Source of the DNA: Acanthosepion lycidas
Lineage: Eukaryota > Mollusca > Cephalopoda > Sepiida > Sepiidae
DNA: 64,000 nucleotides
Assembly: GCA_963932145.1 (NCBI GenBank)
Contig: OZ010582.1
Location: forward strand, 20,073,826 to 20,137,825
Direction: 5' to 3'
The notes under the pieces are model-generated. The model was not told the DNA's origin. It was given only the letters and a program-made list of their open reading frames with translations, and made no database searches. The position numbers and the translations under genes are program-made. The stretch's first letter is position 1, and every line of letters begins with the position of its first letter. Of this stretch, positions 24,001 through 33,059 are shown piece after piece.

Positions 24001-25715
24001 ATCACAGAAAACAAAAGGAAATTTGTGTATGTGAAAATAAATAATGAGGGTGTGAGAATACTACTGGACACTGGTAGTGATATTTCAATAATCAGTGAAA
24101 CCATATGGAAGGAAATTCAAAAGCCTTTATTAAAAAGGACTTCCAAAGTTGTGATTTCAGTTTCTGGTGATAATTTTTGAGAAATGGCTCGTAATGTCTT
24201 ATTTTGCAATAAGCATGTAAAAACTAAAGCTTATGTATTAAAAAATGCTACTAATTTATTTGGTACTGACTGGATGCAACTATTTAAACTTTGGGATTTG
24301 CCAATAAATGTTTATTGTAAAAACTTAAGTGGACAAGTGACCAATTTAAAAGTTAGAGGGAAAATCTTAAGGAATAATTAAAAAATGCTTTCCAGATGTT
24401 CTGTGAAACATCCTGGGTTGGTGTTCAAAATTCAAGGCACATTTTCAAGTAAAAAATATTTGACGCCTGTATTTAAACCAAATTGGAGTGTACCATTTGT
24501 AGCATTGGAACAAGTTAGAAAGAGTTGGACATATTTGAAAGAATTGATGCAATAGAAAAAAAATGAAACATTCAAAATGGGATGCACCAGCAGTGTATAC
24601 AAAGAAAAAAAAAAAAAAATTAAAAAAAATTGATGTTTGTGTGAATTTTTCAACAGGATTAAATAATTGTTTAGAAATATGTATCTACCTATTAACAAGT
24701 CTAGAGGAAATTTTGGGGGGCAGAAGAATATTTCAAAGCTGGATCTCTCTGAAGTGTATTCACAAATTCAGATTGAAAATGAATGTTCAGAATTAATGAC
24801 CATGATATAGCATGGATATCATGCTATCAGATTGCAATTTTGCAGTGGTGTATCTGCATGACATTGTAATAAAAAGTGCATCTAAAGAACATGTTGAGCA
24901 TGGGAAAACAATTTTGGAAAAACTAAGATTCAGGCTCAGTGAAGAAAAATGTGAATTGTTTTTGTCCAAAATGAAATACCTTGGTCAAATTATTGATAAA
25001 AATGGTTGTCAAAGAACCAGGAAATTGATTTACATGGTGAAAAAATTTGAACATAAAAGGCACCATAATCAGCTGAAAAAAAAAAAAAAAAAAAAAAAAA
25101 GAGATTCAGTGATGAAAGACCTGTAATACTGGAAGAATAAATAAAAATGCTATATGATGTTTTTGATGTACCAGCACCACAACAAGTCGTGGAACCTACA
25201 AGTTCCAGAAAAAGAAAGCATACTGAAGAACTGGAAGTGGATTCAAGAAAGAAAAAACTACAAAGTCAAGTATGTTGGTGAACTTTCCAGAAAGAGAAAT
25301 GTCTTTAAAATATTAATCTCAAAAGTGGGGGATACTGTGGAGTGAATAGTACACCCCCAAGTAACTATATGCACTAGTTCATAACTCTAAGAGCTCCAAG
25401 TCAGAGCTAAAACTGGAAGGTGTTTGGAGTCAGTCTTCAGATTAAGTAATACAGGCATCAAAGCAAGTTGCTTACAAGTGCTACGAAGCATGTTATAACA
25501 CACACACATATATATGTGAAGAAATATAGTTTTAAGGTATGTTATATTTATGGGATAAAGTGCTCAATATCAGAGATAGAGTGTATGTAAATATAAAAGT
25601 GGATATTGAAGTCAATACACAGAGGCGGCAGACGGCTTCATGCTAAATGCAGGTGGCTTGACTGAGTTTAGCATGAAACAGTCTGTTGCCGCTGAGTATT
25701 GACTTCAATGTTCAC

Positions 25716-25748
<33 letters not shown>

Positions 25749-26076
25749 ATAAAAAGAAAGAACAGGAAGAAATATAATCAGGTGTTCTTATTGATAATTT
25801 TTATTTTTACAAAACAGTGCTCAATGTAAATTTACAGAGCATAAATATTATAAATTAACTGATTTAAAATATGGTTTCTTTGCTACACTTCAAATTTAAT
25901 TATATAATTAAATTAAAAGCATTAGTTCTGTTTCATTTTGAATTAAAAAATTTGCTTGAAAATGAAACAGAAATAATGCTTTTAATTTAATTATATAATT
26001 AAATTTGAAGTTTTTACCTTTGGTTTTTGAAACATGGTAATTCCTGTGTAGCGAAGAAGCCATATTTTAAATCAGT

Positions 26077-26107
<31 letters not shown>

Positions 26108-29100
26108 ATAGAATAAAGAACAAATAGGAAACGTTTATAAATTTAAGGTTTTGTTTTTAATTAAGGTTAATCAAAAAGTTTTGGAAAGAAGTTAATGGAA
26201 GATAAAGTTCTGGTACTTTGACTTCCATATTGTCTGTTTTACATTGATCAGATCGATGAGTGTGTATGACATTAGCTACAACACATATCTGACTAAACAT
26301 GGAATTCAAAGGACTGAAACTTTATTGTCCATAACTTTCTCTCTCATATATCTATATCTATATATATATATGTGAGTGTGTGTGTGTGTGTGCGCAAAGG
26401 ATATTTAAATTTAAAATTTCCAGTGTGACTTGTTCATGTGTAGTCACATCAACATAAACTTAGTCCAGTGAAACCCTAAAGGAGGAAATGTGTCACAAAA
26501 ACCTTTTCTGCTTTGTCAGACATCTTTCCCTTAAAATTCTTCTTGATATATTAATTTTTATGTCAATATGCCGTGTGTGTGTGTGTGTGTGCGTGTAGCA
26601 ATCTTTCTTTTATACATGTTTCATTGAATATGACTACAAGGAAAATTTTACAAGTTTTTTTTTTTTTACTCATTTATATTCAGAAATAGTCAAACACTCT
26701 CAATTTGTACAAGAAAAATCCTAAAAATCCTATTGGAACAATAATCACTACAGACTTTCTATACTCTTAGTGCTTATAAAAAGAAAAACTAGAAAAACTG
26801 AATAAAAATGTAAAAATTTTCCTTGTCTGTTACATTCAATGAAATGTATCCCAACTGGTTACTTTATTTTGATATTAGATTGGCCAAAGTGTTCATTGTC
26901 AATATGAGTAACCTCCAGAGAATTTCAAACTGAAGTTTAGATTGTTCTTGAGCCACTGTCTATCTTTAGGGATAGTTCATTTTTTCTATTGTAGTACTAC
27001 ATCATTATTGCCAATCATGTTTCCACAGAGTTTGTATAACTGAGCCCAGGGATTTCATCCTCTAAGTTATAAGGCCAGCAGACACTAGCTGATATGTTGT
27101 GTTAACAAAGATGAGGACATTAGTGCAACTGTAAATAACCCATGACAAAAATGGTGGGTTTCTTTACTGATGATACAAAACTTATTATGGCTTGGCTTAG
27201 ATGTTTTGGCTTGTCCACCATACTTCTAGATTTACTATTTCTTCTAATTCTTACAGATTTTGTTTAATTTGGGGAAGTGATGACACTAATTGATAAGTGA
27301 TTTTTAATATCAAGTAAAACTAAAGCTTACCAAAGTTTGCTTTGGGAAATAGACAGATTTCTTTTTGATCTTTTAATAAAGAGAGTAAAGATGTTAAGGC
27401 GACTTGGTTATGATCTGAAAACTTGTAGCATTCATCATGTGCAGAATCAATCAAATCCGTTTTCAAAATCCTCAAAAGGGAGATAATCCAAAGTTGACTT
27501 GGTGATAAGTTTTTTTCTACAGCTTTCACAAATTGACAGATCAACTCTTCTGGTAGTTCAAATTTGTGGTGAATCATGAATGACAAGAGAAGTCTTTGAA
27601 AATCATTAGCCAATGCAAAGAAAGTGGGAACGCTAAAAAAAATAAAATAAAAGAAAGCATAATTTTTTTTTTTTTTTAACAAAACAATTGCATTAAATCT
27701 AAACAATGCCAAAATTAACATGCTCAATTAAAGAATGATTCAAAATAAACTAAAGTGACATTTATGAAATTTGTTGGAATAGGTCAGAATTGGCTTCAGA
27801 AAAAATTGACAGGAAGGTTTACAGGTAAGAAATTTAATAAATGTGCAAGTGGCTGTCTATATTTCTGAGATGAGGTATTATGTACACTTAAGAGATAACT
27901 GATATCCCTTAAACATGGCATGTGGAACTAGAACAGTCTACCCCAGTGAGTGAAATAAAGTGTTCGGTCCGACATTCCAACCACTTGAAGAAGGCTGGAG
28001 CATACAACGGCCGAAACGTTGTAATAAATATGGTGACAAAGTTGAGGACAATAGTCCAAATAATGTAAATAGTGTGCAAGTGGCATTAGTAACCAGATTA
28101 TTGATAATTCGTATATAGATACCATCAAAATGGATGTGTTTTTGTTTTTTTTTTAAACAAAAAGGAAGGGCAAAAAACACTGCAGGTTTGAAGAATTTAC
28201 CAAAAATCAAGGAATTATACAATTTAAACAAGGTTTTCTGCACTTATTCATGAACTGTATACTGAACAAGTTATTCTAGTAAAAAAAATGTGGAAATATT
28301 GGTGGGGGTGTGTGAAATCTTGATATACTTCTTGTATTTCCAAATTGGGAGTCGAGGGTGAGAGGGGCGCTCGTAATTTTTTTTTTTTTTTTTTTTTACA
28401 GTTCTATAAAGAAAATCCCTTAAGATGTTTCAGGAGAAAAAAATAAAAATATTACAGAAATGCAAGTAGGTGTTTACAGGTGTTGACAGGTGTTGACTGA
28501 CACAAGTTTATCTAATTTTTTTTTTTTTCCCTATGGGGCACATATTTGTAAACATTACTTGAATATAATTTTCAATTATCCAGCAATATTAAAAATTTAG
28601 GAAAATATTCTCCATAAATGTTTTATTGTATTTTAGGTACTTTGGTTTTAAATTTACTATAGTTATTGCTCTTATGTTTTTGATAATGTCATGAATGGAG
28701 ATATGTATTTACAAAAAAAATGGCATGTTTACATGCACACACAAAAACAATTCAAAATTCTTTTTAAAATGCTGCATTTTTTTATTTTTCAATTCCAAGC
28801 AGATTTTCAGGAAACGGGGGTGCTGTGGGGTGTTCCTGTTTTACAAAAACAAATTGATGTTCTAAATTCTCCAAAGAGTTCTGTGTATATAAACGTTAAG
28901 CTGAAGCAGTACAAAAATTCTTGAAATTTCATAAAATTAAGTGTGTGTAAGCAGATGCATAAAAAAAAAAAAAAAAAAAAAAAAATTCATTCATTTGTGA
29001 ATAAATTCTGAAAGTTTCAATAAATCCAACAATTATTTGATTTTTGCAAGAATTTTTAAATCAATGTTTTTCTTTTCAATCTAAAGAGCAGACACTAAAA

Positions 29101-29138
29101 TATTCCGCCGGACTAATGCAAGAAAAACCAAAATTTTG

Positions 29139-29209
<71 letters not shown>

Positions 29210-32200
29210 GTAACTACATAAATAGTACACTATTTACAATTGTTTGTACAATGGCTGAAATGCCATGAATATGATAAAGATGAGGACAACGAGCTGAACA
29301 ATGTAAATAAATGGTGTAAATTTTGTTTTTACTTTTTATTAAGTTTAGGGCATTCTATTTTTCATGGTATGCTCATTTTTAATGAATCTGGATGCACCAT
29401 TTTTAATCATAAAAAAACAAACTTAATTCTACTAAGCTTTATAAAAGCATATAGAATAAAAAATAAACTTATGGTTAAAGAATTTATTTTTAAGCATAAA
29501 CAAAAAAACAAAACACTTTCTACAATGTAGTAGTACTTGTGATCTTTCATACTTTAAATTTTAATGCCTGCTTTGAAGGTGACAGGTGAAGGCTACTGTT
29601 GTTGACAGCTCTTTGCTACTGTGTGTAAATAAACATTATTTTAGCTAGGTTTTAAGAAAAAAAGAAACAATTATTTTTAATTTTACAAAATTCAGTAGTT
29701 AATCTTTAAATTTAAATATTAATACAAATAAATGACAAACATAAACATTGTATTTTTAAGAGATTCAAAAATTTGCTTTTTTTATTTTTCGTCAATAATG
29801 CAGTGTTAGGTTACCACCTCCTAATTTTTGAAACTGCTCCTAGGAAACACTCTCAGGACTATAAATACTCTGCAATAATTTTTTATCACTTTCTTCTCAC
29901 CTTATTTGCTCATTCATCAACATGTAACCTCTTGCAGAGTACGTGTTCTCTTTGGGAAACATGGATACACACACACTTACACACAAATGTACATATGCTC
30001 ATTCACTCACTTTGACTATTAGGTTTTCAGATTAAGTTGTCACGCACATTATTGTCTTTGTTGCTTGTATATCTTTGTTGTTAATACGTTATCATTTGTT
30101 TGTACATATATATTGGTTTTTCTTGTTTCTTCCAATTTATTTACATGGACTCACATCCCGAGTTTGTCATGTTTGTTGTGGGCATTTCAGGAGACTCATC
30201 AACTTTGCCACAATGCTGCTTCTATTAAATTTTGTTTGCCAACAACATTATCCATGCATAGCAAACTAACAGGCCCTTTCAACAGGATGACAAAACCAAT
30301 TGAACATGGAGCATTGGAAAAAGACAAATAGGAAACACTGAACAATTTACACAACCGATGCATTTTCCAGAGCGTGCTACATTCAACTAGAAAATAATAA
30401 AGCACAAGTACATTTCATTGTATCACACATCTCAACCACACTTCTGACATCTTTTCTTTTCAGCTCATGAGGACAGAAACAACTACACAAACTTTACATA
30501 TGGGTAGAAAAAATTCTACCCATCTGGAGGAGAGTATTTCAAAATTGCTCCTAGCAGACTCTCTCAGGACTATAAATACTCTGCAATCATTTTTTATTGG
30601 TTTCTTCTCATCTTATCTGTCAAAATATAACCTCTTGCAGAGAATGCGTTCCCTTTGGGAAATGCATAAGCAATACACACACACATACATATGCACATTC
30701 ACTCACTACCCATACTTTGGACCATTAGGTTTTCACATTCATTTGTCACACACATTATCGTCTTTGTCGTTTGTATACCTTTGTTGTTATCACATTATCA
30801 TTTGTTTGTAAATATATACTGATTCTTATTTCTTTTCATTTATTTACATGGACTCACATCCTGAGTCTGCCATGTTTGTTGTGGGCATTTCAGGAGATAC
30901 ACCTGTTTATCTTTCAACGTATACACCAGCCCACAACAGGAGATTCAAGGACCATGACAATGTTTTAACAATGTCTCTAAAACTATTTACGTGTTTTTTT
31001 ACGGTTTGGCTGGTAAGTTTGTGCAAAAACTTAGAGATTGGAGAATCAAAATTCTGGTCAATAAATCGTTACTGCCTTCCCTTTTTAGAGGGTCCAGTAA
31101 ATGTCATCAAGGGAAAATAGTTGGTCCCATCAAATGATTTTTACCTACAATCTTTTCTTAAATAGCATAAAATTTATTACCATAAAAAATTAAATTCCAC
31201 ACAAATTTTTAACCTTTTTTCCACAGTCACAAGTGTGAGCAAGTACTAGATTTTTTAAAAAATCATTTCACTTCAAACAAGGCGATAATGCCACTAAGAC
31301 GCAAAGAGCGACATTGATATTGCATTTATTTACATTTTTCAAGAAAAGGGAAGTAAGAAACTGAAAGGGAGTTTCACGTGCCAGAAAAGAAACTATTAGA
31401 ACTTTATAGTTACATCTATTTCAACGGTAAAAGTAAAACGAGGAGACCTAATTGCCAATCTAGTATCATGCTTCTTTATGCAGTCGAGGTACCAAAGAAG
31501 ACAACTGCTATGAAAATATGAACAGAAAAGGCAGGGAAGCCATGGCGATGAGAAAGTGACCGAAGTCGAGATGGCAGGTAGAAATAAAAATAAAACAAAT
31601 TTTCATGGGCATATATGGAATATTTCTTCAATGCCAAGAATATGGTATTTTAACAGCTTAAGGAGAAAAAAAAATCAATTTCGATTTGTTGGAATTTATA
31701 GTAGAATATTTTAATTAGGTCGTATTTTTATTTTTTAATAGTAAAAAAAAAAAAAAGGAAGGTCTTAAAATTTTAATCTTGTGACTTGTCATTTAATTTG
31801 TGAAGAAGGATTAATTAAAGTAAACGTTGAAGTCTTTAAAATATATAGTTTTATTTAAATGAACCACTTTTTATTAAAAAATTATTTTTCTGGCTTTTCT
31901 TATCCCAAGAAAAAAGCGTGTACATTGAAAGTTTGAAACATTCTCATAGATTCATTCACTTTTTTTTCAACAGCCATTTTCAAATTTCAGAGTTTAGAAA
32001 ATAAAATATTTTTAAATAAAAAATATTCAAAAAGTATTTTATTTTTTATTTTTTTTTTTTAAGTAATTTGCTTATTTAATTATAAGCAAATTACTTAAAA
32101 AATAAAATACTTTTTTTGTTGTTTGTGAAGTAGGTGTCAATTATTAGATTCATTAAATAAATTTAAAATCATTTTTAAAGCAATTAAAACTGAAAAGGAT

Positions 32201-32449
32201 CCTTTTAAGAAATAATTAGATCTTTACTTACAAGATTAATTCGTTGTTGTTATTAATTAGTGGTTGAGTAGCTTTCGACAAAGATTTTATCAAACATTCC
32301 CAAGTTGGTTTTTCTCCGTAATGCGACATAACAGCATCTCGCCACCAACATTCGGCAGACACCAAAGGTTTGTGCCCAGTTCTAAAGGCCACAAAAAGTC
32401 CCCACCAAGACATAGGAAGCTTTGATACACTATCTGGTTGATTTGCCAT
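10106..32449 (-). CDS. FANCE: FANCE homologue (Fanconi anaemia core complex), 11 exons, 499 aa
   Basis: The protein is the Fanconi anaemia subunit that bridges FANCC and FANCD2 in the nuclear core complex promoting FANCD2/FANCI mono-ubiquitination during crosslink repair (family knowledge). Joined exons: 32449-32232, 27632-27331, 22935-22831, 22483-22353, 21247-21146, 20888-20745, 18161-18038, 15133-15058, 14297-14225, 10764-10639, 10204-10106. They total exactly 1500 nt, all phases fit and no internal stop occurs. Human FANCE is 536 aa. The call rests on remembered alignment. Residues about 73-165 match the human N-terminal helical region. Residues about 174-265 form an acidic, low-complexity linker. 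Residues about 266-499 match the C-terminal FANCE domain (for example GRFILMFVNKHKKQ against LMLTVMTKYQ, and TFIKKAVLNALKGLP against TFLRKSLKAALKHL at the end). The start ATG has A at -3 and G at +4. Intron 7 uses a GC donor. The LTR relics in introns 2 and 9 run antisense to it. Confidence 0.92.
10639..10764 (-). CDS. FANCE: FANCE exon 10
   Basis: Forty-two codons, phase 0, acceptor TTCCAG and donor CAG|GTTTGT. It encodes LDVSIELPQLIAWFKKATTI then ELDNSSKYGRFILMFVNKH. This aligns almost without gaps to the human segment from [20 protein letters not shown] to AYAKLMLTVM. Confidence 0.9.
11197..11258. repeat. (TA)n-rich microsatellite in FANCE intron 9
   Basis: TA repeats are interrupted by AATATAAT blocks. 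Confidence 0.9.
12500..13400 (+). pseudogene. gag and start of protease from a decayed LTR element in FANCE intron 9
   Basis: A broken plus-strand frame begins MTDRTFDVKLISVFDG near 12520. It carries gag-like text (AYEQFVKHQLCLDKSFDMFL, IAGLPAHIKQLL) and a degenerate zinc knuckle (FRCQELGYIASLCPG, Tyr where His is expected). It then reaches a protease start with DTSCSQ in place of DTGCSQ near 13330. TGA/TAG stops break it (for example near 12578, 12592, 12738), and the element ends abruptly at about 13400. The direction is opposite to FANCE. A preceding AATAAA-containing segment (12260-12350) may be LTR. Confidence 0.7.
14225..14297 (-). CDS. FANCE: FANCE exon 9
   Basis: Acceptor CCTTGCAG and donor AAG|GTATAT. 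It encodes QLSQESPNLEAGILALLENL then LDGK, matching human LELPWKEETFLVLQSLLER. Confidence 0.87.
15058..15133 (-). CDS. FANCE: FANCE exon 8
   Basis: Acceptor TTTCAG and donor CA|GTAAGT. It encodes DLPQAELVNKLVKEVFSVNH then KIYLLQ, corresponding to human [20 protein letters not shown]. Confidence 0.85.
15646..15860 (+). repeat. Dispersed repeat, copy 1 (CCGAAACGT motif), FANCE intron 7
   Basis: This stretch is clearly related to 27892-28083 (shared ACATGGC..GTGGAA.TAGAACAG and CTACCCCAGTGAG). Both carry a (T/G)AAGAAGGCTGGAGC..CGAAACGT block near their 3' part, recalling the GAAACG-bearing ends of Penelope-like elements. The tail holds a 41-bp tandem duplication (15778-15818, 15819-15859). Confidence 0.7.
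16268..16490. repeat. Fold-back repeat in FANCE intron 7
   Basis: Left arm 16268-16342 and right arm 16419-16490 are imperfect inverted copies (GTTCCACACTCCTCAAAACC against TTTTGAGGAGTGTTAAACC), separated by about 76 bp. Confidence 0.7.
16483..16690 (+). repeat. Dispersed repeat shared with 50.6-51.15 kb
   Basis: The segment reads CTGACCCAGGGTGGTAGAAC, then CCTGTTAGGGTCCCAGCTATG, then several ACATTTTTATAGTAAAAATAC-like units. The same order is seen twice near 50613-50840 and 50897-51150. Confidence 0.7.
18038..18161 (-). CDS. FANCE: FANCE exon 7, with GC splice donor
   Basis: It encodes FFTQSRQISRILAAALISF to VPCAVAKRL, matching human LGRILSLTSSASRLLTTAL. The 3' end reads TTAG|GCAAGT. Cutting there restores the frame into exon 8. 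The nearby GTACAG would give a stop in exon 8. Confidence 0.88.
18963..19050 (+). repeat. Dispersed repeat in FANCE intron 6, inverted partner at 28984-29071
   Basis: AAATTCTTGCAAAAATCAAA and the following 60 bases appear in reverse complement in intron 1 with few mismatches. Confidence 0.7.
20745..20888 (-). CDS. FANCE: FANCE exon 6
   Basis: Forty-eight codons, phase 0, acceptor TTTTCAG and donor AAG|GTAAGA. It encodes LQLLCKQLKLESLSESAF to HLAKICVQPK, matching the human [20 protein letters not shown] helices. Confidence 0.9.
21033..21077. repeat. (TA)n microsatellite in FANCE intron 5
   Basis: About 22 uninterrupted TA units lie some 70 bp upstream (gene sense) of exon 6 and downstream of exon 5. 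Confidence 0.95.
21146..21247 (-). CDS. FANCE: FANCE exon 5
   Basis: Thirty-four codons, phase 0 at both ends, acceptor AACAG and donor CAG|GTTTGT. It encodes QQVAHLNFLLHETDDMQIVT and the start of the C-terminal domain (PAEMQLFVTCSSIQ). Confidence 0.85.
22353..22483 (-). CDS. FANCE: FANCE exon 4 (linker)
   Basis: Acceptor CTCTCTCTAG and donor CAA|GTGAGT. It encodes a polar linker (NVYNPTEERSVGQDPKGTRK, then NNSNLLEADNLELSSEIQ) with little expected conservation. It is accepted because both splice sites and the phase fit. Confidence 0.8.
22831..22935 (-). CDS. FANCE: FANCE exon 3 (acidic linker)
   Basis: Acceptor TTGTTTAG, donor CAG|GTAAGC, phase 1 on both sides. It encodes GKRIDSKIEVLESLSSTYS followed by an acidic DDDDVQIIEEED run. 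The human linker is also acidic and charged. Confidence 0.85.
23998..24381 (+). pseudogene. Family C protease and protease-RT linker
   Basis: The frame at 23998-24180 contains DTGSDISII, the retropepsin active site. After a TGA at 24178 the frame continues to 24381 with FGTDWMQLF, matching the LLG-D-W helix of gypsy proteases. The catalytic Asp is kept, but the frame is broken. Confidence 0.75.
24390..25126 (+). pseudogene. Family C reverse transcriptase remains
   Basis: Seen are KYLTPVFKPNWSVPFVALEQ, WDAPAVYTKKK with a slippage-prone A run at 24601-24620, a SKLDLSEVYSQIQIE-like block after a shift, and VVYLHDIVIKS, where the first Asp of YLDD is His. FLSKMKYLGQII then matches the post-catalytic region. 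The coding region then runs into poly(A). Confidence 0.72.
25535..25715. repeat. Fold-back element, short form (related to 54548-54810)
   Basis: A 60-bp leader (GTTATATTTATGGGATAAAG and onward) is followed by inverted arms 25599-25647 and 25667-25715 (GTGGATATTGAAGTCAATAC against GTATTGACTTCAATGTTCAC), with a 19-bp loop. The same leader and arms recur at 54.5 kb with a longer stem. Confidence 0.8.
25857..26077. repeat. MITE-like palindromic element in FANCE intron 2
   Basis: The ends AACTGATTTAAAATATGG and CCATATTTTAAATCAGTT are inverted copies. The arms continue inward for about 90 bp through CAAATTTAATTATATAATTA. The right arm carries an unpaired insert (about 26011-26046). Confidence 0.75.
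27331..27632 (-). CDS. FANCE: FANCE exon 2
   Basis: The acceptor follows a long T tract ending TTTTAG, and the donor is G|GTAAGC. It encodes VPTFFALANDFQRLLLSFMI to the KANFG region, a helical stretch matching the human RNLMSLLMAVRPSLPES to LQSLCRGLG segment. Confidence 0.9.
27892..28083 (+). repeat. Dispersed repeat, copy 2 (CCGAAACGT motif), FANCE intron 1
   Basis: See copy 1 at 15646. This copy reads GAAGAAGGCTGGAGCATAC then AACGGCCGAAACGTTG. Its upstream flank (27853-27885) matches, in reverse complement, the downstream flank of copy 1 (15860-15885), so the two copies join their shared flank at opposite ends. Confidence 0.7.
28560..28900 (+). repeat. Dispersed repeat shared with about 34310-34790
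   Basis: Shared strings include TTTTAGGTACTT, CAAAATTCTTT and TTTTATTTT.CAATTC.(G/A)AGCAG. The second copy holds about 250 bp of extra DNA. Confidence 0.5.
29834..30194 (+). repeat. Direct repeat copy 1 in FANCE intron 1
   Basis: Matches 30545-30898 in the same orientation: CTCTCAGGACTATAAATACT, AACCTCTTGCAGAG and TTTACATGGACTCACATCC. No clear coding content. Confidence 0.8.
30545..30898 (+). repeat. Direct repeat copy 2 in FANCE intron 1
   Basis: Second copy, offset by about 710 bp. Identity is high but broken by small indels, so the duplication is not recent. Confidence 0.8.
31271..31600 (+). repeat. SINE-like dispersed repeat fragment in FANCE intron 1
   Basis: ACAAGGCGATAATGCCACTA recurs at 56920 (GCAAGGCAATAATGCCACTA). 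The downstream part (GGGAGTTTC..GTGCCAGAAAAGAAAC) resembles 38935-38975 and 15405-15440. No tRNA promoter boxes are evident. Confidence 0.5.
32029..32115. repeat. AT-rich hairpin in FANCE intron 1
   Basis: AAAAAGTATTTTATTTTTTA and its complement flank a perfect AAGTAATTTGCTTA/TAAGCAAATTACTT stem with a short TTTAAT loop. Confidence 0.8.
32232..32449 (-). CDS. FANCE: FANCE exon 1 (start codon)
   Basis: Begins MANQPDSVSKLPMSWWGLF and encodes residues 1-72 plus two bases. The ATG at 32447-32449 is in a strong initiation context. The donor is GTAAGT at 32231-32226. Its split codon joins perfectly to exon 2. Confidence 0.88.
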
Positions 32450-32543
32450 TGTTGTATTTAAAGTTTACATTCAATTATTTTCCTTATTCGCAAGATAAAA
32501 ACCCGAGAAAAAAACAAAACAACCTAATAGTCATTGAGAAATG

Positions 32544-32565
32544 CCCGCCAAGTTGTAGTCACGTG
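32544..32565 (-). promoter_or_regulatory. Candidate FANCE promoter motifs: E2F-like site and E-box
   Basis: CCCGCCAA (32544-32551; TTGGCGGG on the gene strand) fits the E2F core. CACGTG (32560-32565) is a canonical E-box. They sit about 95-116 bp upstream of the FANCE start codon. E2F control is common in S-phase repair genes. Function here is inference. Confidence 0.35.
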
Positions 32566-33059
32566 TTTGTTTTTTTTTTGTTTTTTTTAAAGCAGTCGTG
32601 GAGAAAACGAAAATTGATTCAACATTATTGTAGGTTTTATAATATTGCAGATCGTGTAAAGGTCTTTGAAAATTAAAAAAAGATCGTTTAAATTTTCATC
32701 TTACTAAAATTAAAAAAAATGAATATGTAAGAAAAAAATCCTTTTTTAAGCAATCACTCAGTAATTTTGTGGTAGTAAAAACTTTTTCAACGCATATAAC
32801 TTTTATTGGTGAATCGCAGATTCGATTCTTGATATTCTTGGAATTCAATAATTGCAGACTTATGCTAAAAACTTAAGCAATCAATTTTAAAAAAAACTTG
32901 AAATCATCTTGACTTCTGACCTAACTCACTACAGTACACGCATGTCATTGCGACCTTGTGTCAGTGTCAAGAAATCTATCATCGTGGGTAGGGTAAGTAA
33001 AACAATAAAACAAATATTAGCCTCCAACCTGTTGCTTTTTTAGTTTAAATCCCATTGTT

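Larger units (their letters stand above)
23340..25500 (+). mobile_element. Decayed, internally deleted Ty3/gypsy element (family C) in FANCE intron 2
   Basis: In plus-strand order there is a gag fragment, a double zinc knuckle (CFRCGILHLEKDC and ECYKCGNRGNIKSHY, 23840-23935), protease with LLDTGSDISII (about 24060-24095), and N-terminal and palm RT blocks. A run of about 23 A (25078-25100) follows, then an integrase-tail-like segment, a polypurine tract (AAAAGTGGGGGAT, 25321-25333) and an LTR-like start TGTGGAGTG (25335) reaching about 25500. The catalytic RT box reads YLHD rather than YLDD. It is antisense to FANCE. Confidence 0.75.

Noticed and set aside
27960..28030. Intact hammerhead ribozyme in the CCGAAACGT repeat
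   Set aside because: The expected CUGAUGA core is not met (TTGAAGA with an extra A before the stem), and copy 1 has a further mismatch. Only a resemblance is claimed.
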